Part shown: one piece after another, positions 10,529-22,130 of the stretch
Layout: each line of letters starts with the position of its first letter
How positions within the stretch are numbered: position 1 is the first letter of the stretch
Assembly: GCA_020746875.1 (NCBI GenBank)
Contig: JAGTJL010000004.1
Coordinates: 3,123,397-3,187,396 of the forward strand
Direction of reading: 5' to 3'
From: Rhexocercosporidium sp. MPI-PUGE-AT-0058
Lineage: Eukaryota; Ascomycota; Leotiomycetes; Helotiales
DNA: 64,000 nt
Notes under the pieces: model-generated
Seen by the model: only the letters and a program-made list of their open reading frames with translations
Database searches by the model: none
Told to the model about the DNA's origin: nothing
Translations under genes and position numbers: made by a program

Positions 10529-11688
10529 CTATCCCCCCCGCCCCTGTATAATGTTATATAGTAGGTATTTGCAAGGGGTTTAGTAAGGATTTCGGAGGGT
10601 CTACATTAAGTGGTAGAACAGGGCTTTAAGCCAACCAAGTCATCGTAGAATCCTCTAGAAATACATACGTTTCGCTCATATGATCCTTATGCCGGCAGAA
10701 AAGTGAAGCTCTCGCAATTAATAGCAAATAACTTAACTCTCTCTCTCTCTCTCTTTTGACGACAACTATTATTCGCAATACCTTCGCAAACAAGATAATA
10801 GATATTTCAAGACTTCTTTATACACCGAAGACGCCGCGTATCGAATATATCTATAAAGTACCTGATTCGTAAGTCTCAGACAATTTCGCCGTCACCTCTA
10901 CCCTCACCCTCGCCTGTCCCTTTCTCTTAAGCTTCGATACAGTCCTGGGACTCTTAAAATGGCCCTCGCCTTCCGCAAACGCCTATTCAACGAGTATATA
11001 CGCCTTTAACGACACGTACGGATCGAATTCGTATTAAAACAGCACTTAAGCTAAGTCATGACCCCCGAGAGATACACTTAAAGATAGGTTATACCCTCCG
11101 GCAAATTCAATATGCTAAAGCGAATCGATTAACCCCTTAATACTAAAAGCGCGGTTCATATAAGCCTACTGTCGATACTCTAAAGCGATAACGTTTCGTT
11201 CAATAGTTAGAGGCCTCACCTTCCTACCGTCGAATCGTATATAAACATATACTTTATATTACACCTTAGCTCGAGCTCCCGGGAGAGAAGGCTACTCGTG
11301 CGATATTTAAACTCGTTAGATAAAGGAGATAAATAGCTAAAGAGAAAAAGTTTTCGAACAATCTAAAAGTTATAGCTAAACGATTCGAGTTTATAATAAA
11401 AGCTAAGACGTAATCTCGAGAGCGACTCGCTTTATAAATATTTTCGGACGAGGTTTAGGCCTTTGAAGGACCACATACTCAGTCGTATATTAATTATAAA
11501 AGAGGTATCAGGCTATGATTAATACACGAGAGGGACTTATAAAATATTAGAAAATACACTCATTTTCATGTACCTCTTATGGTTTCTGCATTTAGAAGGG
11601 GTGAGCTAGAAACAGAAGCGGTGAACTGACAATTCTAGAGGATTCTGGCCTATCATATAACATTATATAAGGGGGGGGGGGGGGATAG
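10529..11688 (+). mobile_element. Internally deleted Tc1/mariner element
   Basis: The 1160-bp element has inverted ends (CTATCCCCCCC...TATAATGTTATATAGTAGG at 10529-10566, and its complement with a long G run at 11647-11688) and a TA duplication at both sides (10527-10528 and 11689-11690). Inside, on the plus strand, transposase pieces remain: TLRQIQYAKANRLTP and PTVDTLKR near 11090-11180, SPSYRRIVYKHI near 11220, and FSDEV*AFEGPHTQSY near 11440, the first catalytic Asp block with Trp turned to TAG. The downstream catalytic residues are missing, so the copy is both RIP-damaged and deleted. A CT microsatellite lies at 10738-10755. Confidence 0.8.
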
Positions 11689-11689
11689 T

Positions 11690-11835
11690 ATTAAGTTTAT
11701 CTTTATTTGAGCCTAAAATAGTCTCTTGCGAACTATTTAGGTTTAGAATAGTATTTTGCGAGCTGCCGAGCTGCCGAGTATACGTAAGCCTAGAGTAGTC
11801 TTTTACGGGCTGCCGGGTATACGTGGAAAGCCTTA
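11690..11835 (+). repeat. Short imperfect tandem repeats beside the mariner element
   Basis: A motif like GCCTAAAATAGTCTCTTGCGAACT recurs at about 11711, 11735 and 11790 in diverged form. The same 47-base sequence (TTAAGTTTA...GCGAGCTA) also ends exactly at the left side of the mariner element (10482-10528). The element therefore sits inside, or duplicated with, a small repeat array. Confidence 0.6.
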
Positions 11836-11994
11836 ATATAATCTTATACTTTTTTTGTTTTCTTGTCAGCGCTATGTAGTCTCACCCTTTATATGGTGTG
11901 ACATTGGCGCGGTTTTATTCTTCAGAATAGTCTCCTCTTTGGCAATATTATGAGAAAGTCGACTGGACCGTCACACTAGTTCCTAACCTTTTGT

Positions 11995-12400
11995 CTTGTA
12001 CGGTCGCCGAGTTAATAAGTCTACTTTCTCATTTTCCCTTTCTAGCTTATATTGACTCTCGAAGTTGTAACTAGCTAAAGCCTCGGCTTAACAGGTTTGT
12101 CGTATTATTAATAGCCTTGTAGTTATAAAATATTCTAGCGCTTTGTGATTTATAAAGATTATAATTTGTCGATATACGCCAGAGAGTTTTAAGCGCCAGC
12201 TCTTTAAATTCCTCATAATAGCCAGGGCTTTTTTGTCGTAGATCTTATAATTGCATTCTGCGGAGGATATAATTTTAGAGAAATACGCTACAAGAAGCAA
12301 CACTTTCTCGTGCTTCTAGGATAACACTCCGGCGACCATTCCGCCAGAGGTGTTTGTCTTCAGCATAGTATCTAAGGCAGGGTTAAAGTGCTAAAGAAGT
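11995..12400 (-). pseudogene. Ty3/gypsy RNase H fragment
   Basis: Minus-strand reading gives SGGMVAGVLS near 12340, then LLVAYFSKIISSAECNYKIY, KKALAIMRNLKSWR, NHKALEYFITT and, past a stop, AEALASYNF. This is the order and spacing of the RNase H domain that follows reverse transcriptase in Ty3/gypsy (chromovirus-type) retrotransposons. Only about 130 codons remain. No LTR or integrase was found on either side. Confidence 0.75.
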
Positions 12401-14227
12401 GGGGCTTACGTGAGGCAGGGGTTAAGGGGGTCCGGAAGGCACTGGCGATTACCCCTCAACCCCGTCCGCCCCGCCCCGAGCCGGACCCCACCCCAACCGT
12501 GTCATTTACTTCTCCAAAAACAGGTTTTTAAGGTAGAAGCATATACTGACTTAGCGGGGTCGAACCCCCTTACAGGGAACTACCTTCGTACAGAGCCGAT
12601 TAAAAGTACTGGCGCTGAAGACCTTTTTACTTCGTCTCCGGCGTAATTAACTAGGCCAAGATTTTTAGGAAGCTTTATTTAACACAATAGTGATTCCTAG
12701 ATTCATGACCTTTTACTAGCTTGCTTGTCCCCGTTTTAGAGAAATTTCTAGAAGGCTTGGCCCAGTCTATTGTGGTGGGGTTGACCTTAGTAGTCCATTT
12801 GTCACGTGATTGAGCTGCCTCTTGCTGTATTTAAGATAGCCTCTGGGGCAACATCCTTCAAGAAAAACAACAACGATTTTACCACTACAACTTTTCCTTC
12901 TTATTCAAACTATACCCCTCCCCTCTCTTGACAAAATTGTACTCCTTAGATATGTGATATCCCTAGTACTCGTCAAATGGGTATTTCCTACGTTTACCCT
13001 CCGGCACTTGCTTTGCTTCCCTCTTGTTGTGTGCTTGGTGTTTTCCCCTCCACACTATTACGCCGGAGAGGTAGTAGGTCCACTATGAGTAGATGTCCCT
13101 ATATCACCCATACTTTTAACAGCGTGCCCCCTAGGCACGTCCACTAAAAAAGCCTTGTAAACCACTGAACGCTTCTATTAGACAGAAGACCCCGTACGAG
13201 TATTCTCATTACGAATACCGTTCATTACGAATACCGTAATTGGGCTTTCTGCACACCCCTGAATTATCCCGCTACCGAAAAGCCCTAACCATGCCGGTTA
13301 ACGGATTTCTTACTCCGTACGTAACTAGCAAGGATTCTAATGCAGAACATCGAATCCAACGCAAATAATGCCGTTTTATGAAATCTTTTAAGTTTATTAT
13401 AAATCTTTTGAGTTCACGCCAAGTACTTATCTGATCAGCTGCTATCATGATTGCGTACGCTTACAGGCTGTTGCCACGAGGACTTCTTAGTGACTTTTAG
13501 CGAGGCGCTCAGACTAATGCAATCCTAATGGGTAGCTAATTGGATAGGGCGGGAGAAGTCCGAAGCTTGCTAGTACTAAAGTAATACTGACTTGCTTCTA
13601 GTGAGCTCTACAGACCAGATTAGAGTCCCCTTGACTCGGTGTCAGGAGATCATAACTTCCAGGTAGAATTTGAAAAATGAGTTCTGAGTTTTGTTCAATC
13701 CCCACCCTTGGCTTGAATATCAAAGAATTCAAGGACCACCCCCCGGCCCCTGCCCAAATACCTCTTAGTAGCTTATGGAGGGGCATGAAGAAGTTAGTGA
13801 GGCTTCCATATCACCCGAGCTACCGTCGATCATACTTTAGTATCTAACTCGGAAAAGGTCCAAAGCATCTCACTTGCAAAGAGCATTGTAACCTCAAGTA
13901 AGCTTAAAGTCTATGATTATCAAAAATAGTCCGAGAGCGCGGCCAATAATGCATTGTGCAGATACAATGCAGCCGTAATGGCGTGCATACGTTTTCTATC
14001 AGAACAGGATGGGGCACGGCCCCGTACTACCAGCTAATAAGACCAGGTCTAGTGGCGGTGATGCTGGTGGATATTCACCTAGTAGAACACTTCTTATGTA
14101 TCTTATTCGTGCCGCCGAAATTGAGTTTTATATATAGTATTTAATACCCACTCGGCCAAATCTCATACGCAGCAAAGAATTGGCCCAATAAGTATCCAGA
14201 TAAGACGAGACGAGACGAGCTGTCGGT
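12401..14227. other. Long intergenic stretch, no gene seen
   Basis: Mixed composition without RIP-level AT content. It includes a GC-rich patch (12415-12510) with an imperfect GGGGTCCGG/CCGGACCCC inverted pair. I found no continuous coding frame with splice support, no RNA gene, and no LTR pair. Confidence 0.5.
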
Positions 14228-14229
14228 AT

Positions 14230-14363
14230 TATAAATAGTCCCTTCTTTCTATCCATTTCACACCTTTACTCTCTTTACCCATCTTCCTTCAGCACACAAA
14301 TAATCAAATACTTCATCCATTCATACAAATAAACCCGTCAGCCACACATACGACAACTTCACA
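14230..14363 (+). promoter_or_regulatory. Core promoter and 5' leader of the dioxygenase gene
   Basis: TATAAATA at 14230-14237 is followed by a pyrimidine-rich stretch and an A-rich, CA-rich leader up to the ATG at 14364 (context CACAATGG). The 127-bp TATA-to-ATG distance suits a fungal RNA polymerase II promoter. No upstream activator site was identified. Confidence 0.5.
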
Positions 14364-16143
14364 ATGGCTCCATCAGCAATTGAAGTTTACCCCACCACCT
14401 CTCTTCATAACTTGAAGGTCAAGGCTCAGGAGATTGTCTCTCGACAGACTTCTCCCGCCAAACTCACCAAGACTCCTATGAAACTCACTGGTGCTCTTGA
14501 TAAGTTTGAGTCCTTTGACTTGACCCCGGTCATCGGCAAAGAATTCCCCAAGGCCAACCTCGCTGAATGGCTGCAGGATCACAACTCTGAGGAGCTCATT
14601 CGTGATCTTGCTGTTACTGGTAAGGTCTCAAATTTGCTTTTGACACAATTCGCCCGGCACTTTTGGGTTCCGGACTCCATTCCTGCAACCACTCCTCCAA
14701 AAATCCACCTCCTCGGTTCTTTCCACACATCTCTCCTTAAAACAACTACTGACTTTAATTAGTTTCCCAACGTGGTGTTGTGTTCTTCCGCGCCCAAGAT
14801 GACCTCACCAATGACCTTCAGAAGGAGCTCTGCCAGTAAGCATTCGGGAAGCAAATATTTCCTATTCTAAGTGGATTTGAAAGTTGCGAGATAAATTATG
14901 AATACCCCTTTACTTTTTAATTAATGTCTCGGGAGTCGATGCCTGAACTCTTCCTCCTCGGGCAATTACTAACTCCCAGTTTGCTACAGAAAGCTTGGTG
15001 AATTAACTGGAAAGCCAGTCGATTCTACTATGCACATCCACCCAATTTCGAACAAATCTTTTCAATGCAACAAGGATGACGAGATCAGCGTTATTAGCAA
15101 CGATCTTGCTACCAAGATCTTTACTGATCGCCAAACCGAGCATCACAAGAAGAAGCAATCCCTCAAGAAAGGCTGGCACTCTGATATCACCTTTGAGCCT
15201 GTTCCATCCGATTATGCTATTTTGAAGCTTACTGATCTCCCGGCCCTTGGTGGTGGTAAGTTCTCCTGTTTTAATTTCTCAATTATGATCATACATTCCA
15301 AAGCCTCCCCAGATTGTGCATCCGGGTGGGGCAAGCTTGACCGGCATTCACATGCTTCGATCTCTGGCTTGTTTCCGCAAATCAGAATTATGATCACGGT
15401 CTTGCCCGGAAGTTAACATTTCTACTTATTTTATTGTCTAGCCACTTTCACAGCTTCTGATCGACTGGTCTTTGAAAAGCCCGCACATTTCAATTTGACG
15501 GGTGCTAAAAGATCATACAGATACACTCTGGGCCTCCGGGTATGAGGTCTATGACCGCTTCTCCCCAGCCTACCAGAAGTTCCTTGACGGACTTACTGCA
15601 ACTTATGCCCAGCCACTCTTCACCCAAGCCGCAAAGGACCACAAATTTAAACTCTATGATTCCCCACGTGGATCACCATTGAACGTTGGTACTGAGCTCT
15701 CCACCGAGCACCCAGTAGTCCGCACCAACCCTGTTACTGGCTGGAAGACCGTCTTTGCCTTCGGCCATCACGTCCAACACATTAACGGCTTGACTGAGCG
15801 TGAGAGCTCTCACCTCCTTAATGAATTCCTCCGCATGGTTACTGAGAACCACGACCTTCAAGTCCGCTTCAAGTGGAACAACAAGAATGACCTTGGTATG
15901 CCCTTCCTGATTTCTATCCACCCTCTTCAAGCATAAATCGGGCTAACACGCAATGAAGCCATCTGGGACAACCGCTCTACCTACCATGCCGCTACCTACG
16001 ACTATGACGGAAACGGACTCCGCACGGGCCAGCGCTGTGTCGGTATTGGGGAGCGCCCTTACTTTGACCCTGCTTCCAAATCCAAACGTGAGGCTGAGGG
16101 TGAGGAGTACATGGAGCCCGGCCCCGGCTTCACTGTCTTCTAA
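14364..16143 (+). CDS. TauD/TfdA-family Fe(II)/2-oxoglutarate dioxygenase
   Basis: Five exons: 14364-14619, 14763-14835, 14990-15255, 15521-15895 and 15959-16143, giving 384 residues. Donors are GTAAGG, GTAAGC, GTAAGT and GTATGC; joining restores SQRGVVFFRAQDDL, QKLGELTGKP, GGDTLWASGYE and IWDNRSTYHAATYD without stops. The iron-binding triad is visible: H173 and D175 in GWHSDITF, and H333 in STYHAATYDYD; basic residues for 2-oxoglutarate follow in RTGQRCVGIGERP. Relatives (TauD, TfdA, yeast Jlp1) oxidise sulfonates or aryloxyacids, releasing sulfite or a phenol, in the cytosol, and are often used in sulfur scavenging. The substrate here cannot be read from sequence. Intron 3 (265 bp) is longer than the others. 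All motifs are intact, and a TATA box lies upstream. Confidence 0.9.
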
Positions 16144-16704
16144 CCACCCAACAACCCCACACAGTCATGGATCCTTACCTCTCATTCTCTCCTCCAATTA
16201 AGTGCGTTGAGCAGTGGAGTGGGCATATTATGGTTGATGGCTCACTGGTACTGGGGGCGTGCAATTGCTGCTTTTCTTTCATTCCAGAATAGGAATATCT
16301 ATAACTTTATGGCCGACGGCTTTGCGTTCCTTTTATGAGTTCAGTGGAGCCGAATGGGTTGTTCTGTCCGTGGCCTACTAATGGCATTGTGGTGAACGGC
16401 ATCTTGTGATACGTAGGTATGAATGCATGTATTTCATTCTACACTCTTGATTCAAACAATGGGATTTTATATTTTTACGCCAGAAAATCATATCCTTTCT
16501 CCACCAGAAACAATACAAATTAGACCACCTCGCGATACCGGAATCTGCTGTGTGTGCGATCCGACCGGTGTTGGGAGCCTAAGTCCTTGCGCCTCACTCC
16601 AATCAACCATAAAGTAAGCATAACATCCACTCGCAAGCATGAGAACAATTCTGAAAGAACGATCATTCAGCAGAGAATATCCTTATCCTTACTTGCAATG
16701 TGGA
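16144..16704. other. Convergent 3' intergenic region
   Basis: The dioxygenase (plus) and the kinase (minus) converge here. There is no third gene; only 3' flanking sequence is visible. Confidence 0.5.
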
Positions 16705-18001
16705 TTACTTTAACACAACAATTGACTGGGAGAAACCGGCAGCGGTTTCACAACATCCAGTGTTAAGTGAAGCATGTCCAGAAAAGGCTCCAGCTATACG
16801 CAAAGCCAACGACTCTGCATCACAACGTTTCTCGGGGGCTGAGTCGAGCATCTGAGCCACGATAGGTAGGAGGCTTGCCAAAAGGTTGTTGAAGCGAAAC
16901 TGTTCTGGTAGATGCTTGATGCGTACAACACTCTCTTTGATACGACTGGAAACACAACCACTGAACTCAACACTAGCACAAGAAGCGTAGGTGCTTGTAA
17001 CGTCGGGGAATGGGAACTGGAGGACTGGTCTCGATGCTGCCTCGGCTATTTCAAAGAACACACATCCGAGAGAAAAGATGTCGCCACGGCGGCCGTATCT
17101 TATGTTGGTACTGGCCTCGGGGGGTTGGTATTTATCTGTTCCGCGGGTTGACGTTTCAGTTAGCAATGTCGACCCGGCATGTGCGAAGGAGGTCCCAAAA
17201 TCTGTAAGTAGAATATCACCACCATGAATAAGGATGTTTTGGGGTTTAATATCGCGGTGGCGAATCTGCCTGCCGTGAAGATACTTCAAAGTGGTTGCAA
17301 GGCAGCTTATCCAGTGAAACAGGCTCGTTCTCATCGCCCCAACTTGGTTCCATAATAATTTATCATCCAGTCGGAATTCCATGCACACGTTGAGGTACGT
17401 GTCAAGACTGCTATCCGCTACGGGCTTCATCATAATATAGTACTACTCTTCATCTTGATATTCGTCGACCACTTCTACGACATGCCGATGAGATGCTTGC
17501 CGAAGGAGCTTAACCTTATTTTGGATCTTTTCTTTTTTGACTTTCTTTAACGGTAACTGCTTCCGAGCGTAGGAAACCTCTGGAGTCGCTTGGTAATACA
17601 CCTTGGAAATAATGCCGAAAGCGCCTCGATCGAGGACTTTGTCTACATAGTAACCATTTCCATCGTAAGAGATAGCATAGTGCTGTGAATAAACCACTGA
17701 AAAAAAATCTGTCAGTTCCAGCACTATGGGTTCTTCTGCGTTGTACTATGGGTTTGGCATACCATTTCCGGCGCGTGGAGTATAATGATGAACTATAACT
17801 TATGTTAGATTCAGATTCTCATGTTTTATACTATTGATCTGGCATACCATTACGAGTAAAATTGATATACTTGACTGAACTATTGTATTGATCCCCCGCA
17901 CGGAAATTGAGGTTCATGTTGCTCGGGACGTTGACGGGGCTACCGCTATAGTGTGCATACGCATGTATTTGCTCGAAGCTATCAGAAAGGGAAGGCTCCA
18001 T
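16705..18001 (-). pseudogene. Serine/threonine protein kinase with one in-frame TAG
   Basis: Exon 1 is 18001-17848 and exon 2 is 17696-16705, with a 151-bp intron (GTATGC donor, T-tract plus CAG acceptor); the join reads NVVYSQHYAISYDG. Over 382 codons the kinase domain is complete: glycine loop G76-G79 (DRGAFG), probable ATP lysine K97, HRDIKPQN with catalytic D200, DFG at D217, activation segment RGTDKYQPPE, then GRRGDIFSLGCVFFE. One TAG at 17445-17443 (codon 136) interrupts the hinge region between VDEYQDEE and YYIMMKPVAD. The frame is otherwise open to the end, so the stop is the only lesion; TGG to TAG is a RIP-type change. Substrate is unknown; the N-terminal 65 residues have no recognised domain. 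Alternatives are readthrough or an assembly error. Confidence 0.75.
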
Positions 18002-18239
18002 CTTAGTCACCTACCTCCTATGTGACGGTGGTGTTTCGGTAAAACACCAAAACTCGGGTGCTGTGATTGGCCTAAGCGCTGCTGACTAAGGCGGTTTCCC
18101 GTAAGACACTATTCAGTAAGATACTAGTTTGCTTATCCTATCATTTCCGTCTTAAATTTGACTCTCTTTACGTACGAATATAATGTTTTTATATAATTCG
18201 GTGCACTAAGTAGCTATATGTTATATTTATAAGTCTTAT

Positions 18240-19731
18240 ATCATTTCTAGGCGCTCAAGCCAAGAGCGTTACTTACGAGCAGCACCACACCGACTTTTTA
18301 ATAAAAAGCTAAAGATTATAATTTAACTCTTAAATAACTATAATTTAAAGACAATTAAAAAGCTAAGAAAGCATAAGCCTCAAATCGAAGACTATTGTCA
18401 AGCGATTAAGCACTTGGCTTACTATAGTAGTTTTTATTATTTATAATTAGAGTGTTAATATAATATTCGTCATTTCTATAAAATAAAGAAATATAGGCCT
18501 TTAGTCCATTAAATTAAGGCTATAGTCTATGAAAAAACTACCTTATAAAAAGAGGTTAAACTTTAAATATATTTTATAAATTATTAAAAGATTAATTGCT
18601 TTATAATAATAAATAATTAAAAAAAGAAGGGGTGTTTAAATAAGTCAGTAATTTTACTCTTTTAATACGACTTAAAAAGGATTTATTTAAGAAGTTAAAA
18701 AAAGATTATAAAAATATAAAATATAATCTCGAGGAGTAAGTAATTATAATTTAAGATATTAAAGATTGAAGGTCGGAAAGGGTGCTATAGCTTTATAACG
18801 TAATAAAATCCTTACTTTATTTAATTTCGCTAAAGGACGAGGAGATTTAAAGCTCGTACAAGCTGCTAAGATCTTAATCTCGTCTGGATTTTAGTTATAA
18901 TTAAGGCTGTCTTAAGAGACGCGTATAGGCTATGCAGCGACACCTCGCCAAACCGGAAACTAACTCAGTAATAGGCTGATATTTTAAACGAATTCTATAT
19001 TAAGATATTAAACAAATTAAATAGGTTTCGGTATTTTAAGAATACGTCGACTTTAATTACGTACTTTATTATTATAAAGCAGCTGTTAATATACTACTAT
19101 TAAGTGGTATATAATAAAGACGGTCACTTTACTCGGACTTAAGCTTAATTAAGTAACTAGCTATTGCCCGGAAATGTTATTTAATCAACTACTTTATAAA
19201 TTTGAGCTATAGACGAGATTATAAACGCTTTAGCTTTTAAGGATAAGGAAAAGGGTAAACTAACTCTTAAATATATTATTTACTAACTTTACTTAACCTT
19301 AATTTATTATACCGTTAATAGCGTGCCGTTTAAATTGTTCGTCTTAAGTTTCTGTGTTATATTAAGTAAAAAGGTCCGTGAAAAAGGCCGAGGATTATAA
19401 AAAGAGTCGGGGAATTTCAATAGCTATTTATTAACTTTAACGTGAACTACTTAACTCATGCTTTTTAATTATATTTATTTTTAAGAGTAAGACGACGAGG
19501 ACTAAATCTCTGTCTTTCTCGCTAAAATCTATAAGGAGTTCTTTTAGTAACTGGCTAAGACGCCGTTTAAGTATATTCTATAATAGAAGTTGTATTTATT
19601 TAAAGTTAAAAAGGCTGTAATTATAAAATATTAAGCTCAGTGGTTATTGGACGGGTAGATAGTAAAATATTATAAAATAAAATTATAAATGTCGCAGATC
19701 TCGGACTTAATAGTTTTTGAATATTAATAAG
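18240..19731 (+). pseudogene. Telomere-linked helicase relic, type B, copy 1 (N-terminal part)
   Basis: Heavily RIP-mutated plus-strand coding relic alignable over its length with 58300-59480. Ignoring stops, it reads KNTSTLITYF, YNKDGHF, LSFCVILSKKVREK, GNFNSYL and QMSQISDLIV. This is the region upstream of the helicase domain in fungal telomere-linked RecQ-like proteins. No helicase motif is present. It ends at 19731, where repeat R1 begins in the middle of a conserved block (EYWQA), so truncation came with or after that insertion. Confidence 0.6.
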
Positions 19732-20245
19732 CTGTGGTATAGAAGTGGTGTCGTATAGGCACGGGCAGCTGCTCTTTTAGCACTGCACGTGACCTAATTA
19801 GGTTCTGCTACTGTAGACCGCCTTTAAAAGAATAACTGTCTTCTCCTAATTCTTAGAGCTTTTAAAAGAATAATTAATTACTTTAATTTAATTATAATTA
19901 CTCGCAGTACTTTAATTTATTTTTATATTATAATTATGAGCTTTATTAACGAAGTTATTTAATTAGTATTCTTCCTTTTATGCGCTATTAATTTAAATAA
20001 AGCCTATAAAGTAAGTTTATAAGTAAAGAGCATTTATTATATATTATAAAGTTTTCTACTTTATTGTAAAGTATAATTTATATTATTATTTTCTATTAAC
20101 TCTTCGATTTTATCCTGAACGAAAATAAAAGCCAAGTAATTAAACTCAATACCTCTTTATTCCTTTCTTCTTTATCGAATACTCAGAGCCTACGAAAGTA
20201 ATTCCTTTATTATAATAGACTTAACTTTAGCCTTTTCTTTAAATA
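19732..20245 (+). mobile_element. Repeat R1, long form, copy c
   Basis: R1 (19732-19936, left end CTGTGGTATAGAAGTGG intact) is followed by about 310 bp that also follows R1 at 56493-56805. The two long copies match over about 515 bp. The long form could be the full element, with R1 an end fragment. In both places it lies directly after a helicase relic. No coding frame. Confidence 0.55.
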
Positions 20246-21234
20246 ATTGTCGTGCAAAGCTCTAATCGACGGTAGGCATGGCTCTCTCAGGAGTAGTGGC
20301 AAAAGTGTCTAATTCTAGGAAGAGGCTCTGTACGCAACTGCCCCTATAACTGGCCCTGCTTACGTAAGCTAGGCACGTGCGCATACCTGTATTACATAAC
20401 ACACCCCCCAGTTGTGACAGAGCTCTAAGGTACACCCCCTAGATTAACAAGAGTTTAATATATAAAAGAAAAGCAAGTATACTATATAATATCACATAAG
20501 CTAAAGCAACAGCTAATTGACTTCTAAATACGTCCCTCTACGTGTCCGCGTCGCTTTAAGTGATGCCGTCTCATTCCGGCGCTCTAAATAAATAAACAAA
20601 AGCACCTTATTCAAGTAACCCCTCTACTGCGAAATACCGTAGACTTTCCGTAAAGCAACCCATACCTAAAGAGCCAAAAGCAAAGAGCCAACAGGCTCAT
20701 ACAAGACCAGCAAGCCCAAAAACATCGGAAACAATAGTTTCCACTCCCCAGAAGCTAGCTAAAGCGCCAGGGGTTTAACAACAAGTGTCGCAATACTAAA
20801 GCAGATATATTTTAGCTAATAAAGGAGCGACTTCTTACTACAACCGTCGAGTATAGCTACCGCAAATCATACTCCTAGTAAGTGTATTATAATCAATATA
20901 AGAGCGACCTTATAATTATACCTCTTTTAGTATAACCACCGCAAACTATGCTTCTAGCACATCTTTTCCTATACTAGGTGTCGTTTTCTTTATTTTCTTT
21001 TAAGTATATATCCCCTTTTCATTCCACGTTGCTTTATTACTAGCACTATTCTTGGAGGCAATTAAGCTAATAGTGCCTGAGCTTAGCCATCCCTTTTCTT
21101 AGAGCCTCTCCCGCAACTATTGGTATTCTAGGAACTCTAGACGTTAGCGAATTGATTTCCTATCGTCGTCTAAGAATTATATTTAACGTTCAATATAACT
21201 TGTCAAAGCTAGCTCTAGCTTAAAGTGAAAAGAA
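20246..21234. other. Non-coding stretch with a weak direct repeat
   Basis: Less AT-rich than its surroundings. Two related segments of about 60 bp (about 20825-20882 and 20900-20960, sharing GAGCGAC, TATA(G/A)C(T/C)ACCGCAAA and ACT..CTAG) form a diverged direct repeat. No gene or LTR pair recognised. Confidence 0.4.
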
Positions 21235-22130
21235 GAGATTTGGTGTGAATGATGATTCCATTACTTCGGGGGAAACTAGGTCTATATAACTACTTTTAGG
21301 CGCTAAGCTATTTAGCTCTCGCATCGGTTATTAGCTTTGTATCAAGATTAGCTTTATATTACCAGAGCTTCCGAGGTTTAAAGCACGGAAGCTTAAGGCT
21401 TGATGAAGCCACTGTTTTAGCCCTGAATAACCCTTTACCGAAAGCTTGAAACTTCCGAGGTTCAAAGCACGGAAGCCGAGGCTTTATGCGAAGCCGGAGC
21501 TTTATGTAAAGGTAGTTGAGTTATGGAAAGGTATGCTTAATATAATCTTATATTATTAAGCGAGTTTAGCCGAGGCTTAATATAATCTTATACAGTTCTC
21601 TTATTAAAGAGCTTCTTAAAAGCAAGAGTCACTTATAAATAAGTTTCTAATATGCGGCCGTACTCTTTAAGTGTGCGGGTAGGCTTTTCTTTTATAATAT
21701 CGGCCTCTAATACTCTCCGGAGCTACTCACTATAAGATTATATTAAGCCTTTATAAGATTATATTAAGCATATTACCGTATTCGGTATAATGCATACCTT
21801 TCCATAACTCAACTACCTTCGCATAAAGCTCTACCTTTGCATAAAGCTCTAGCTTCGCATAAAGCTCCGGCTTCCGTGCTTTGAACCTCGGAAGTTTTAA
21901 GCTTCCGGTAAAGGGCTATTCAGGGCTAAAACAGTAGCTTTCGGAAGCCTTAAGCTTCCGTGTTTTAAACCTCGGAAGCTCTAATAATATAAAGCTAGTT
22001 TTAATATAAAGCCAATAACCGATGCGAGAGCAAATAGCCGATGCGAGAGCTAAATAGCTTAGCGCCTAAAAGTAGTTATATAGACTTAGTTTCCCCCGAA
22101 GTAATAGAATCATCATTCACACCAAATCTC
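21235..22130. mobile_element. Fold-back element with about 0.3-kb inverted arms
   Basis: The left arm (21235-21538) starts GAGATTTGGTGTGAATG; the right arm (21791-22130) ends in its complement CATTCACACCAAATCTC. The arms match almost throughout, including GGCGCTAAGC, GCATCGG and two GGAAGC boxes per arm. The right arm is longer because a CGCATAAAGCTC-type motif is present three times. The 250-bp centre contains CTTAATATAATCTTATA motifs in both orientations. No coding frame. The structure is that of a non-autonomous element with long terminal inverted repeats, or a palindromic duplication. Confidence 0.8.

Noticed and set aside
12410..12646. Short Pro-rich plus-strand frame in a GC-rich patch
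   Set aside because: Low-complexity composition explains the open frame.
20390..20470. TGTGACAGAGCTC stretch as a possible LTR start
   Set aside because: No second copy or matching end was found in the window.
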